64,000 bases of DNA from Brevundimonas abyssalis TAR-001 (GTDB lineage: Bacteria > Pseudomonadota > Alphaproteobacteria > Caulobacterales > Caulobacteraceae): positions 26,808 through 90,807 of the forward strand of contig NZ_BATC01000006.1 of assembly GCF_000466985.1 (NCBI RefSeq), read 5' to 3'. Below are positions 16,595 through 26,061 of the stretch, piece by piece (within the stretch, counting starts at the first letter, position 1; the number at the start of each line of letters is the position of its first letter). The notes beneath the pieces were generated by a model. That model was not told the origin of the DNA. It searched no databases and was given only the letters and a program-made list of their open reading frames with translations. The translations under genes and the position numbers were made by a program.

Positions 16595-18097
16595 CTAGGC
16601 GGCGAGGCCGGCCGCCTTCATCAGCGGCCGCAGCGGCGCCAGCGCCTCGGGCTCGGCCGACAGGGCGGCCCGGGCGTCGGGCGTCTTGAAGATGCGGATG
16701 GCCTCTGCGCGCGCCCGCTCGGCCACAGGGCCGAACGGCGCCGTCTCGCCGCTCGCCAGCTTCAGGAGCACGGACAGTCGCCGCACCGGCGGCAGGGGCG
16801 ACTTCGCCACCTGGGCGACGAGCCTCGCATCCGCCTCCACCAGCCCGGCCACGGCGCCGATGCGGCCGCTGATCTCGGCCTCATCCTTTTCGCCCAGGGC
16901 GGCGGCGCGGACCCCCTTCTGAAGGACGGCGAGGGCGGCCAGACGCTGGGCGGCCAGATTCGGCGGTCCGCCGCGCTGTTCGGTCTCGAACCTCAGGGCG
17001 CCGACGCAGGCTGACAGCCAGCGGCCGGCGGCCCGCTTGTTGGCCGCGCCGGTGACGTTTTCGCACAGCCGCACCAGGGCTGCGGCCTCGTCGACGGCCG
17101 ATTTGCAGCTGGCGGCGTAGGTGCCGACGAAATCGGCGGTGACAAGGGCCTTGGACCGCTGGACGAAGGCGTCCTGAACCTCCTCCAGCGACAGCAGCCT
17201 GCCGGTGGTGGCCGTCAGGGCCATGGCCAGGGTCCGCAGGATGTCGATCTCGCCGGGGGCGTCGCCGGGCCGCAGACGCCGGGACCCCTTGAGCTCGCGG
17301 ATCACCTCGCGCGCCATGGCGGCGGCCAGCAGGCGGAACTCCCCGGCGGCCAGACGACGGCCAAGGCGTTCGGCCGGGCCGTCCACGGGCGGCACATGGG
17401 CGGCCAGGCGCGGCTCCATGCGGATCAGCATTTCCATTTCATTGGGCGCCACCATGCGCACGATGGCGGCGAGGTTCCCGCCCAGGTCCAGGGAGGGGCC
17501 CAGAATTTCGGCCCGACGCGGCGGCGCGGCGAACAGCTCGCACAGGATCTGTTCGACCGCCACCAGCACCATGGCGCGCGGCGCGCCCTCGGCCGGGGCG
17601 GCGTCCACCAGATCCATCATCCGCTCAAGGCGCGCGCGGCCGCCCGTGACGTCCTTCAGCGCGCCGCACACGGCGCCGCCCATCAGGAAGCCGCGGTCAG
17701 CGTGGCCCTCCAGCTTGATCGCCAGGTCCGCGACCGACGTCCCGGGCTCGTCCAGGTCCGCGAACAGTTTCTTGCGTCCCGCATCAATGATCCGCTCGGT
17801 CGTGGCCTGGATCAGCTTCTGATAGTGTCGGATCAGGTCGTGAACCGGCAGTCCGGTGGCCTGGCTTTCAGGCACAGCCACCTTCTGGACGGCGTGCTGC
17901 AGCTCCACCCCGGAGGCCTCCAGAACCTCCGTCAGATCGGGCCGGTGCAGCAGTTCGAATGGGGTCACCTGGCGCCGCTTCAGCCAGTCCTCCAGCACCC
18001 GGCCGATGACCTCGCGCGCATGCGGTGCGTAAAGATCCTGCGGAGTCATGCAGTTGGACGGCTGATCGTCCTGACGCACGATGCGTTTCTGTTTCAC
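16595..18097 (-). CDS. Unrecognised 500-residue cytoplasmic protein
   Basis: Predicted from composition to be almost wholly alpha-helical, rich in Ala, Leu and Arg, with no signal peptide or membrane segment. A GTG start at 18097 overlaps the stop of the upstream 73-residue gene (GTGA), so the two are translationally coupled; an internal ATG at 18050 (MTPQDLYAPHAREVI) is an alternative start. There are no P-loop, metal-binding or HTH motifs that I recognise. Codon use looks native, suggesting a lineage-conserved gene of unknown function. Confidence 0.75.
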   Translation of the reverse strand: MKQKRIVRQDDQPSNCMTPQDLYAPHAREVIGRVLEDWLKRRQVTPFELLHRPDLTEVLEASGVELQHAVQKVAVPESQATGLPVHDLIRHYQKLIQATTERIIDAGRKKLFADLDEPGTSVADLAIKLEGHADRGFLMGGAVCGALKDVTGGRARLERMMDLVDAAPAEGAPRAMVLVAVEQILCELFAAPPRRAEILGPSLDLGGNLAAIVRMVAPNEMEMLIRMEPRLAAHVPPVDGPAERLGRRLAAGEFRLLAAAMAREVIRELKGSRRLRPGDAPGEIDILRTLAMALTATTGRLLSLEEVQDAFVQRSKALVTADFVGTYAASCKSAVDEAAALVRLCENVTGAANKRAAGRWLSACVGALRFETEQRGGPPNLAAQRLAALAVLQKGVRAAALGEKDEAEISGRIGAVAGLVEADARLVAQVAKSPLPPVRRLSVLLKLASGETAPFGPVAERARAEAIRIFKTPDARAALSAEPEALAPLRPLMKAAGLAA

Positions 18098-18315
18098 CTC
18101 GGCGCGCCCAGGGTCAGCACCGTGACGCTCTGGAACTCCATGGACTCCGGGTCCAGGGTCTCCTTGGTCACGCGCACGGCGGCGGCGCGCTTGTCCGCGA
18201 GCAGGTCCTCGGCCGTCTCGACGGCCTGTTTGCGATTCTCAGTCGCCTGCAGCAGGCTCCAGGAATCCGCAGGCGTCTTGCGGATATAGATTTCGTAGTG
18301 GACCGGTCCGGCCAT
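18094..18315 (-). CDS. Small conserved-looking hypothetical protein
   Basis: 73 residues beginning MAGPVHYEIYIRKTPADSW, with a central helix TENRKQAVETAEDLLADKRAAAVRV. It is the first gene of a two-gene minus-strand operon with the 500-residue protein, overlapping it by 4 bp. No family is recognised. The tight coupling suggests the two products work together (inference). Confidence 0.7.
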   Translation of the reverse strand: MAGPVHYEIYIRKTPADSWSLLQATENRKQAVETAEDLLADKRAAAVRVTKETLDPESMEFQSVTVLTLGAPR

Positions 18316-18507
18316 TCTAGCCTCGGAAAGTGCGTTTCTTCGCCATCATGCGGCCAAGCCTTTAAGGTCGCGTGAAACTGCGGCGGCGAAATTCACGGGC
18401 CCCGGAAACGAACGGTTACGCTTGCCGAGCGTTCAGGGGTGTCAAGTTTCGCCGCGCCGCACTATCTGTGACCTGAAGGCGCGTTTCGGAACGCATGAGG
18501 AGACACC
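18316..18507. other. Divergent control region before chvI
   Basis: 192 bp between the minus-strand hypothetical operon and chvI. GAGGAG at 18495-18500 serves as the chvI ribosome site. No convincing operator was identified. Confidence 0.35.
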
Positions 18508-19212
18508 ATGGCCAACATCACCCTGGTCGATGACGACGAGAACATCGTCGCGTCCGTTTCGATGGCGCTGGAAAGCCACGGCCACAAGGTGACCGCCTAT
18601 CACGACGGCGCCACGGGCCTGGACGCGCTGGAATCCAGCCCGCCCGACCTGGCCATTCTGGACGTGAAGATGCCGCGCATGGACGGCATGGAGGTGCTGC
18701 GCCGCCTGCGCCAGACCTCGACCCTGCCGGTCATCATCCTGACGTCCAAGGACGAGGAGATCGACGAGATCCTAGGCTTCAACCTCGGCGCGGACGACTA
18801 CATCCACAAGCCGTTCAGCCAGCGGCTGCTGATTGAGCGGGTCAAGGCCCTGCTGCGCCGCGTCGGCGCCGACGCCGAGGACGCGGAAGCGGGCGGCGAC
18901 GTCTCGGGCCGCGCCATCAAGCGCGGCAAGCTGAGCATGGACCCGGCCCGCCATGAATGCACCTGGGAGGGCCGTCCCGTGAAGCTGACGGTCACCGAGT
19001 TCCTGCTGCTTCAGGCCCTGGCCCAGCGCCCCGGCTTCGTGAAGAGCCGCGACAACCTCATGGACGCCGCCTACGACGATCAGGTCTATGTGGACGACCG
19101 GACCATCGACAGCCACGTCAAGCGGATGCGAAAGAAGTTCCGCGTGGTCGATCCCGAGTTCGACGCAATCGAGACCCTGTATGGCGTCGGATACCGATAC
19201 AGAGAAAGCTGA
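18508..19212 (+). CDS. chvI: Two-component response regulator ChvI
   Basis: 234 residues, OmpR/PhoB class. The receiver domain (1-120) has the acidic pair DDD (about 8-10), the phospho-acceptor Asp in [16 protein letters not shown] near 53, Thr in ILTSKD, and Lys in HKPFSQRLL. The C-terminal winged helix has [21 protein letters not shown] and [16 protein letters not shown]. ChvI controls envelope-stress and acid-responsive genes in alphaproteobacteria. Gene order chvI-chvG-hprK-EIIA-ptsH is the conserved one, which supports the name. Confidence 0.93.
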   Translation: MANITLVDDDENIVASVSMALESHGHKVTAYHDGATGLDALESSPPDLAILDVKMPRMDGMEVLRRLRQTSTLPVIILTSKDEEIDEILGFNLGADDYIHKPFSQRLLIERVKALLRRVGADAEDAEAGGDVSGRAIKRGKLSMDPARHECTWEGRPVKLTVTEFLLLQALAQRPGFVKSRDNLMDAAYDDQVYVDDRTIDSHVKRMRKKFRVVDPEFDAIETLYGVGYRYRES

Positions 19213-20845
19213 CCGTTCGCAGGGCGCGGCCTCGCTATGGGCCGCGCGGTGGCGAACCCTGAGGCTGCGCATGGTCGGATCGCGGCTGGGCGCCCTGATC
19301 CTGGCGCTGAACCTGCTCAGCCTGCTGATCCTGTTCGTCGGCGCCCTGTTGCTGAACGAGTGGCGCCGCAACCTGATCGAGGCGCGCCTCGAATCCCTGA
19401 CGTCCCAGGCCGAGCTGCTGGCCAATGTGCTGGGCGAACTGGGCATCACGCGCGGCGAACCCACGCCCTATCTGGACGATTTGGCCGCCTCCCAGTGGCT
19501 GCGGGACAATTTCATTCCCCGTGGCCAGCGGGTGCGGCTGTACGATCAGAACGGCTGGCTGCTCATCGACAGCTACACCGTCACCGAACAGATCCCGGGC
19601 GAGCCGCTGGATCCCGCCCTTCCGGCCGGCGCGGCGGCCCCCGCGCCCCCTGATCCCGTAAGGGAGAACGCCCGGATCGAGCGCGCGCGGGAGGAATTGA
19701 GCGGCGAGGTCGAGCGCGCCCTGGCCGGCGAACCCCAGACCAGCATTCGACGGGCCGAGACCGGTGAGCGCGTGGTGTCGGTGTCCCTGCCCGTCCGCCA
19801 TGTGCGCGATGTGCTGGGCGTCCTGACGCTGGAGGCCGGCGATGTGGACGAAACCTTGGACGCCCAGCGCCGCGCCCTGATGCCCTTCGCCTTCGTGGCC
19901 CTGGCGGTGTCCCTTCTGACGTCCCTTCTGATCCACCTGTTCGTGGCCCGGCCGATCCTGCGGCTGTCGGCGGCGGCGGATCAGGTGCGCCTGCAGAGGG
20001 CGCGGGCCATCTCCCTGCCCGACCTGGAGGAGCGCAAGGACGAGATCGGCGACCTGGCCCGGTCGCTGGAGACCATGACCGCCACCCTGTCGGACCGCAT
20101 GGACGCCATCGAGCGCTTCGCCGCCGACGTCAGCCACGAGATCAAGAACCCCCTGACCTCCATCCGTTCGGCGCTCGAGACCCTGGAGCTGGTCAAGGCG
20201 CCCGAGGACAAGGCCCGCCTGACCGCCCTGCTGCAGCAGGACGTGAGCCGGCTGGACCGCCTGATCACGGACATCTCCAACGCCTCGCGCCTGGACGCGG
20301 AGCTGTCGCGGGACCGCCCGCGCCCGGTGAACCTGTCGAAACTGCTGGGCGACATCGCAGCGGTCTATGTGGCCACCCAGCGGCCCGGCGACGTCACGGT
20401 GCGGTTCACCGACGCTCTGGAGGGCGCCGCCCAGGTCACGGGCCGCGAGGGGCCGCTGGGCCAGGTGTTCCGCAACCTGATCGACAACGCCCGTTCGTTC
20501 AGCCCGCCTGATCACGCCGTGCAGGTCAGCCTGGACGGCCAGGGCGACCGCGTCAGGGTGCGGGTCGAGGACGACGGCCCCGGCGTTCCGCCCGACAATC
20601 TGGAGACCGTGTTCCAGCGCTTCTACACCGCGCGGCCCAAGGGCGCGGCCTTCGGCGGCAACTCCGGCCTGGGCCTGTCCATCGCCCGACAGATCATCGA
20701 GGCCCACGGCGGGACCATCCACGCCGAGAACCGCACGGACGACGCCGGCGCCGTCAAGGGGGCGTGCTTCGTGGTCACATTGCCGCGCGCCAGACCCGGA
20801 TCGAAGGCCAGGACCCGGCCCGTCGCTGATGACGCCGATGGCTGA
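19181..20845 (+). CDS. chvG: Sensor histidine kinase ChvG
   Basis: About 554 residues if started at the ATG at 19181, which overlaps chvI by 32 bp; 19271 is an alternative. Two membrane segments ([20 protein letters not shown] and a second near residue 230, [16 protein letters not shown]) bracket a periplasmic sensor. HAMP, the H-box [17 protein letters not shown], the N-box [11 protein letters not shown], and ATP-lid motifs DDGPGVP and [13 protein letters not shown] follow. It is the partner kinase of ChvI at the inner membrane. Confidence 0.92.
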   Translation: MASDTDTEKADRSQGAASLWAARWRTLRLRMVGSRLGALILALNLLSLLILFVGALLLNEWRRNLIEARLESLTSQAELLANVLGELGITRGEPTPYLDDLAASQWLRDNFIPRGQRVRLYDQNGWLLIDSYTVTEQIPGEPLDPALPAGAAAPAPPDPVRENARIERAREELSGEVERALAGEPQTSIRRAETGERVVSVSLPVRHVRDVLGVLTLEAGDVDETLDAQRRALMPFAFVALAVSLLTSLLIHLFVARPILRLSAAADQVRLQRARAISLPDLEERKDEIGDLARSLETMTATLSDRMDAIERFAADVSHEIKNPLTSIRSALETLELVKAPEDKARLTALLQQDVSRLDRLITDISNASRLDAELSRDRPRPVNLSKLLGDIAAVYVATQRPGDVTVRFTDALEGAAQVTGREGPLGQVFRNLIDNARSFSPPDHAVQVSLDGQGDRVRVRVEDDGPGVPPDNLETVFQRFYTARPKGAAFGGNSGLGLSIARQIIEAHGGTIHAENRTDDAGAVKGACFVVTLPRARPGSKARTRPVADDADG

Positions 20846-21287
20846 ATTGGCCCACGCCTGCGCCGCGGCCCTTCGGTTGCCGGACCGGGGCTGGAGCGGC
20901 GTTCTGCTGACCGGCCCGTCCGGCGCGGGCAAGAGCGACCTTCTGCTGCGCCTCATGGACCACGGCTGGCGGGCCGTGGCGGACGACTACGCCCAGGTCT
21001 GGCGCTCTCAGCAGCGCCTCTACGCCCGGGCGCCGGACCGGATCTTCGGCCGCATGGAGATTCGAGGGCTGGGGATCACGCCAATCCCCGCCTTGCCCTT
21101 CAGCCGCGTGGATCTGATCGTCCGATGCGTGGACCAGCCGCCCGAACGCCTGCCTGAACCGGCGTTCCAGAGCCTGGCGGACGTGCCCGTGCCGACGATC
21201 GACATCCAGGCCCTCAACGCCTCGGCGCCGGCCCGGCTCGCTGTGGCGTTGAGGGCCCTTGGAGCCGGCCGTCCTTTGGCCTATTGA
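20829..21287 (+). CDS. hprK: HPr kinase/phosphorylase, short alphaproteobacterial form
   Basis: 152 residues with the Walker A motif GPSGAGKS at 29-36 and the HprK signature IFGRMEIRGLGI near residues 75-86. It lacks the N-terminal domain of the Firmicutes enzyme, as is normal in alphaproteobacteria. It phosphorylates a Ser of HPr in the PTS-Ntr regulatory chain. The start overlaps chvG by 17 bp, and its likely target HPr is two genes downstream. Confidence 0.9.
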   Translation: MTPMAELAHACAAALRLPDRGWSGVLLTGPSGAGKSDLLLRLMDHGWRAVADDYAQVWRSQQRLYARAPDRIFGRMEIRGLGITPIPALPFSRVDLIVRCVDQPPERLPEPAFQSLADVPVPTIDIQALNASAPARLAVALRALGAGRPLAY

Positions 21288-21420
21288 AGCCGGTCTGGCC
21301 GCAGACCCTCGGGGCGCGGCCGGTCGACACGGGACCGGACGGTCCGGCGGGGGCGCGAAGTTTCGTGAGGCGTTGCATGGCCACGTCAGCCATCTCTTCA
21401 TCCGTTTCGGGCGGGTTCGC

Positions 21421-21825
21421 ATGATCGGACTGGTGATCGTCACCCACGGGGGGCTGGCGACGGAATTCCTCTCGGCCATGGAGCATGTGGTGGGGCCCCA
21501 GCGCGGGACCGCCGCCATCTGCATCGGCCCCGAGGACGACATGGAGCGCCGCCGTCAGGACATCGTCGACGCCGCCGCAGCGGTGGACGAGGGCGAGGGC
21601 GTCATCCTGCTGACCGACATGTTCGGCGGCACCCCCTCCAACCTGGCCATCTCGGTGATGGAGCAGACGAAGGCCGAGGTCATCGCCGGGCTCAACCTGC
21701 CCATGCTGATCAAGCTGGCCAGCGTCCGTCAGCGCGAAAGCCTTGAGGCCTGCGTGGCCCATGCCCAGGACGCGGGCCGCAAATACATCGCCGTGGCGTC
21801 CTGGGTGCTGGCGGGCGAGAAATGA
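21421..21825 (+). CDS. PTS EIIA component, mannose-family (regulatory PTS)
   Basis: 134 residues from the ATG at 21421. VTHGGLATEF carries the phosphorylatable His near residue 9, and ILLTDMFGGTPSNLA is the EIIA-Man family signature. There is no permease gene nearby, so this is the regulatory PTS found in alphaproteobacteria, receiving phosphate from HPr. Its stop overlaps the ptsH start (ATGA). Confidence 0.9.
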   Translation: MIGLVIVTHGGLATEFLSAMEHVVGPQRGTAAICIGPEDDMERRRQDIVDAAAAVDEGEGVILLTDMFGGTPSNLAISVMEQTKAEVIAGLNLPMLIKLASVRQRESLEACVAHAQDAGRKYIAVASWVLAGEK

Positions 21826-22099
21826 GCGAGACGGCCGCTGTCACCGTCGACATCTGCAACGCGCGCGGCCTGCACGCCCGCGCTCGGCCAAATTCGTCAA
21901 GCTGGCCTCCGGCTTCCAGTCCGAGGTCAAGGTGACCCGCGAGGGCGTCACCGTGGACGCCCGCTCCATCATGGGCCTGCTGATGCTGGGCGCGGGCCAG
22001 GGCTGCCCCATCGAGATCGCCGCCGAAGGCCCCGACGCCGCCGAAGCCGTCGCCGCCCTCAGCGACCTGGTCGGCTGCCGCTTCGAGGAAGAGCAGTAG
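21822..22099 (+). CDS. ptsH: Phosphocarrier protein HPr (split by an apparent 1-base deletion)
   Basis: The first frame gives [21 protein letters not shown], with the active-site His in GLHARA. At about 21882-21889 the frame slips by one, and the +1 frame continues [20 protein letters not shown] with the regulatory-Ser region [15 protein letters not shown]. Total length is 278 nt, one base short of a codon multiple; repaired length is about 92 aa, normal for HPr. It is downstream of its kinase hprK. A frame error in the sequence is more likely than a pseudogene. Confidence 0.85.
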
Positions 22100-22125
22100 G
22101 GCGGGCCTCGCGCCGGCCGCCCTCT
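22098..22125 (+). terminator. Possible terminator after ptsH
   Basis: AGGGCGG (22098-22104) pairs with CCGCCCT (22117-22123), followed by CTTC. Short and without a strong T-run. Confidence 0.4.
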
Positions 22126-22145
22126 TCATCTGATCGGGAAACGCC

Positions 22146-22221
<76 letters not shown>

Positions 22222-22379
22222 GTGCCGGGGTTCCAGGCGAGGGCGCGACATAGGCGGGGCGGCCCTGCGGTGTCAATAGAATCCCGAGTCCCCCCACCCG
22301 GATCGCCGGAAGGGTTTGGCGCGGGCGGCGAAGACCGCTAGAAGCGCCTCGACAACCCCTTGGGAGATTTGGGCGCGGC

Positions 22380-22688
22380 ATGGCCGGTTTCATCTGTTTC
22401 ATCGTCGGCGCGGTGCTGACGCTGCTGTTCTGGGCGATCATCATCAGCGCCATCATGAGCTGGCTGTTCGCCTTCGACGTGATCAACTACCGCAACCGCT
22501 TCGTGGCCCAGGTCGCGGGCTTCCTCGATCAGGTGACCGGGCCGCTGCTGGCGCCCCTGCGCCGGGTGATCCCGCCCCTGGGCGGCATCGATGTGACGCC
22601 GATCATCGTGCTGCTGGTCCTGCGCGGGGCGCAGCTCTATCTGCTGCCGCCCTTCTGCAGGCTGCTGTACGACGTCCTGCCCTTCTGA
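22380..22688 (+). CDS. yggT: YggT family membrane protein
   Basis: 102 residues with two hydrophobic blocks (about 4-30 and 65-95) and the YggT-type central sequence VTGPLLAPLRRVIPPLGGIDVTPIIVLLVL. Small inner-membrane protein; the family is implicated in osmotic tolerance and cell-division-associated functions. Its stop overlaps the start of the DUF167 gene (ATGA), the usual yggT-yggU arrangement. Confidence 0.9.
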   Translation: MAGFICFIVGAVLTLLFWAIIISAIMSWLFAFDVINYRNRFVAQVAGFLDQVTGPLLAPLRRVIPPLGGIDVTPIIVLLVLRGAQLYLLPPFCRLLYDVLPF

Positions 22689-22969
22689 TGACGCGGCTGA
22701 CCGTGCGGCTCACCCCGCGCGGCGGCGCCGACTGCATCGACGGCTGGGAGACCGACGCCGGGGGCCGCCCCGTGCTCAAGGTGCGGGTGCGCGCCGCGCC
22801 CACGGACGGCCAGGCCAACGCCGGCCTGCTCGTCCTGATCGCCCGGACGCTGAAGATTCCCAAATCCGACGTGGCCCTCGCCCGCGGCGCCTCGGCCCGC
22901 GTCAAGACGCTTGAGATCACAGGCCTTTCCGAAGCCGAAATCCGCGCGCGGCTGGATTTGGACGGCTGA
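22688..22969 (+). CDS. yggU: DUF167 / YggU family protein
   Basis: 93 residues with the DUF167 core LKVRVRAAPTDGQANAGLL and a C-terminal ARGASARVKTLEITG. The ATG at 22688 overlaps the yggT stop, so the pair is coupled. Small cytoplasmic protein of unknown function. Confidence 0.9.
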   Translation: MTRLTVRLTPRGGADCIDGWETDAGGRPVLKVRVRAAPTDGQANAGLLVLIARTLKIPKSDVALARGASARVKTLEITGLSEAEIRARLDLDG

Positions 22970-23057
22970 GGCGGCGATTGGGGCTTTTCCTGTCCGCCCT
23001 GACGCGCTTTGATGCCCCACGCTTCCAGATCGGGAAACGCAAGGGGCTGAAATATCC

Positions 23058-24539
23058 ATGATTTCTCATCGCATGCGGGGCCGCGGCCTCGCGCTCGCGG
23101 GCTGTGCGCTGGCCGCCCTGGCCCTCACCGCCTGCGCCACCACCGGCGCGGCCGACAACGGCGGCGACGCGGCCTCGGCCCCCGCCCGGGAGCGCACCGA
23201 GCTGCCGCGCGGCCTGGACGCGGCGGCCAATCCCGATCCGTTCCCCTCCACCTATCAGCCCCTGCCGCGCCGTGACGCCGCCATCGTCGGCGCCACCGTC
23301 TTCACCGCCGCCGGCGAGCGCATCGAGAACGGCGTGGTCATCATGACCGACGGCCGTGTGGCGGCGGTCGGCGGCGCGAACACCCCGGTGCCCCAGGGCC
23401 ACCAGGTGATCGACGCGCGCGGCCGCTTCGTCACCCCGGGCCTGATCGATGTGCACACCCATCTGGGCGTCTATCCCTCGCCCGGCGTGATGGGCATGTC
23501 CGACGGCAACGAGGCCACCAACCCCAACACCGCCTATGTCTGGTCCGAACATTCGGTCTGGCCCCAGGACCCCGGCTTCAACACCGCCCGCGCCGGCGGG
23601 GTGACGACGGTCATGGTCCTGCCCGGCTCGGCCAATCTGTTCGGCGGCCGCTCGGTGACCCTGCGCAATGTGCCCTCGGTGACCATGCAGGGCATGAAGT
23701 TCCCCGGCGCCCCCTACGGCGTGAAGATGGCCTGCGGCGAGAACCCGTCGCGGGTCTACGGCTCGCGCAACCAGAGCCCGGCCACCGGCATGGGCAATGT
23801 GGCGGGCTACCGCTCGGCCTTCATCGACGCCCAGAACTACGCCCGGCGCTGGAGCGAATGGCGCGAGGACGGGGAGGGAACGCCCCCCAACCGCGACCTG
23901 CGGCTCGAAACCCTGGCCGGGGTGCTGGACGGCTCCATCTCGGTGCAGAACCACTGCTACCGCGCCGACGAGATGGCGGTGATGATCGATATCGCCGAGG
24001 AGTTCGGCTATTCGATCCGCACCTTCCACCACGCCACCGAGGCCTACAAGATCGCCGACATGCTGGCCGAGAACGAGATCTGCGCCGCCATGTGGACGGG
24101 CTGGTGGGGCTTCAAGATGGAGGCCCTGGACGCCATCGAGGAGAACGTCGCCTTCGTCGACGCGCCCGAGAACAGCTGCGCGGTCATCCACTCCGACGAC
24201 GACACCCTGATCCAGCGGCTCAATCAGGAAGCCGCCGCCGCCCTGTCCGCAGGTCGCCGCGCCGGACTGGATCTCAGCGAGGAGGACGCCCTGCGCTGGA
24301 TCACCATCAACGCCGCCCGCGCCATCGGCGTGGACGACGAGACCGGCTCGCTGGAGCCCGGCAAGCGCGCCGATGTGGTGATCTGGGACGTGAGCCCGTT
24401 CAGCGTCTATGCGCGGGCCCAGCAGGTCTTCATCGACGGCGCCCTGACCTATGACCGGAACGATCCGGCCTATCAGCCGCGCACGGACTTCGAACTGGGC
24501 CAGCCCGGCCAGCCCAACACCGTCGGAGGCGCCCAATGA
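23058..24539 (+). CDS. Amidohydrolase lipoprotein (imidazolonepropionase-like)
   Basis: 493 residues. The signal peptide ends in lipobox LTAC with the lipidated Cys at 26, predicting anchoring on the periplasmic side. The amidohydrolase barrel keeps its metal ligands: LIDVHTHLG (HxH), a conserved His in QNHCYRADE, HHATEAYK, and HSDDD (catalytic Asp). Substrate is unknown; members hydrolyse cyclic amides or dipeptides. It is followed, with a 4-bp overlap, by a second amidohydrolase-like gene, so the two products are probably made together. Confidence 0.87.
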   Translation: MISHRMRGRGLALAGCALAALALTACATTGAADNGGDAASAPARERTELPRGLDAAANPDPFPSTYQPLPRRDAAIVGATVFTAAGERIENGVVIMTDGRVAAVGGANTPVPQGHQVIDARGRFVTPGLIDVHTHLGVYPSPGVMGMSDGNEATNPNTAYVWSEHSVWPQDPGFNTARAGGVTTVMVLPGSANLFGGRSVTLRNVPSVTMQGMKFPGAPYGVKMACGENPSRVYGSRNQSPATGMGNVAGYRSAFIDAQNYARRWSEWREDGEGTPPNRDLRLETLAGVLDGSISVQNHCYRADEMAVMIDIAEEFGYSIRTFHHATEAYKIADMLAENEICAAMWTGWWGFKMEALDAIEENVAFVDAPENSCAVIHSDDDTLIQRLNQEAAAALSAGRRAGLDLSEEDALRWITINAARAIGVDDETGSLEPGKRADVVIWDVSPFSVYARAQQVFIDGALTYDRNDPAYQPRTDFELGQPGQPNTVGGAQ

Positions 24540-25888
24540 TCCGCCGTAATTTCTTCAGCGCCCTGGCGGTCTGCGCCCTGGCCCTCGCCGCCGCGCCCGC
24601 CGTGGCTCAGGACGCCGTCGCCATCACCAATGGCCGCATCCTGACCGGCACGGGCGAGATCGCCTCCGGCACGGTGGTGATCCGCAATGGCCGCATCAGC
24701 GCCATCGGCCCCGACGCCGCGGTGCCCGCCGGCGCCCGCGTCATCGACGCCGCGGGCCGGGTGGTCACCCCCGGGATCGTGGCGGTGGATTCCGGCATCG
24801 GCGGCAGCGAGGTCTCCTCCGTCTCCGGCTCCAACGACCTGCGCCAGTCCAGCAACAGCCTCAGCGCCGCCTTCGACGTGTCGCGCGGCCTCGACCCCTG
24901 GTCCATCACTATTCCGGTGGCCCGCCTCGGCGGCGTCACCCGCGCGGTGGTCATGCCCCAGCATCCCGGCTCGTCCGGCGGCCATGTGCACGAGCACGAA
25001 ACCGCCGGGGCCGGTCACGGCGGCTATCACACGCCGGGCCTGTTCGCGGGTCAGGCGGCGGTGGTGCATCTGGCGCGCGGGACCGACATCCTGGTGCGCT
25101 CCAATGTGGCCATGGTCGCGCCCTTCGGCGAGGCCGGCGCCGGCATCGCCGGCGGCGCGCGCGGGGCCGAGTTCACCCTGTTCCGCGAGACCATGGCCGA
25201 GGTTCGCCTCTACGCCCGCAACCGTCAGGCCTACGAGCGCGCGGGCCTGCGCGACCTGTCCCTGTCGCGCGCGGATCTGGAGGCCCTGATCCCGGTGGCC
25301 GAGGGCCGCATGCCGCTGGTGGTCAGCGTTCACCGCGCGGCCGACATCCTGCAGGTGCTGCGTCTGGCTGAGGAGGAGAACATCCGCCTGATCCTGGACG
25401 GCGCCGAGGAGGGCTGGCTGGTGGCCGACCGCATCGCGGCGGCGAACGTGCCGGTGCTGCTGAACCCGCTGGCCAATCTGCCCTCGAACTTCCAGGTGCG
25501 GGCCGCGCGGCAGGAGAACGCCGCCCGGCTGCACGCGGCGGGCGTGACCATCGCCATCAAGCCCGGCGGCTCGGCCCATAGGGCCCGGGACGCTCGCTAC
25601 AACGCGGGCAACGCCGTGGCCAACGGCCTGCCGTTCGAGGCCGCCATCGCCGCCATCACCGTCAATCCGGCGCGTATCTTCGGCCAGGAGGGCTTCGGCG
25701 CCCTGGCCGTGGGACAGGCGGCGGACGTGGTGGTCTGGTCCGGAGACCCGCTGGAGCCCATGAACCAGCCCGAGGCGGTGTTCATCGCCGGGGTCGAACA
25801 GCCCCTCCAGGCCCGCAATCTGGAGCTTCGCGACCGGTATCACCCCAACCGCGACCAGCGCATGCCGCACGCCTACAGCCCGCGCTGA
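24536..25888 (+). CDS. Exported amidohydrolase-like protein with degenerate metal site
   Basis: 450 residues with a cleavable signal peptide (ALALAAAPAVAQDA). The N-terminal composite domain AITNGRILTGTGEIASGTVVI and the C-terminal NPARIFGQEGFGALAVGQAADVVVW are clear amidohydrolase features. The expected HxH after strand 1 is replaced: GIVAVDSGIGG stands where GLIDVHTHLG is in the upstream paralogue. A His-rich insertion (GGHVHEHETAGAGHGGYH) is near residue 145. It may be a non-catalytic partner of the upstream enzyme or have a rebuilt metal site. Confidence 0.82.
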   Translation: MIRRNFFSALAVCALALAAAPAVAQDAVAITNGRILTGTGEIASGTVVIRNGRISAIGPDAAVPAGARVIDAAGRVVTPGIVAVDSGIGGSEVSSVSGSNDLRQSSNSLSAAFDVSRGLDPWSITIPVARLGGVTRAVVMPQHPGSSGGHVHEHETAGAGHGGYHTPGLFAGQAAVVHLARGTDILVRSNVAMVAPFGEAGAGIAGGARGAEFTLFRETMAEVRLYARNRQAYERAGLRDLSLSRADLEALIPVAEGRMPLVVSVHRAADILQVLRLAEEENIRLILDGAEEGWLVADRIAAANVPVLLNPLANLPSNFQVRAARQENAARLHAAGVTIAIKPGGSAHRARDARYNAGNAVANGLPFEAAIAAITVNPARIFGQEGFGALAVGQAADVVVWSGDPLEPMNQPEAVFIAGVEQPLQARNLELRDRYHPNRDQRMPHAYSPR

Positions 25889-25910
25889 GGCAGGCGCCTG
25901 CGAGGATTGG

Positions 25911-25940
25911 AAAGGGCGGTTCTCCGGAGCCGCCCTTTTT
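25911..25940 (+). terminator. Rho-independent terminator after amidohydrolase operon
   Basis: AAAGGGCGG (25911-25919) pairs with CCGCCCTTT (25930-25938), and the T-run runs on. Strong hairpin. Confidence 0.9.
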
Positions 25941-26061
25941 CACGCCCGGCGCCCAGGCGAAACGTCGCAACCGCTGTTAATCCCTGCAAAACCACTTCGG
26001 GAGCAAGGGTATCGCATTCTTACGGCGGGTTCGAATCCGCTCATATTTTTAGAGACTTACA

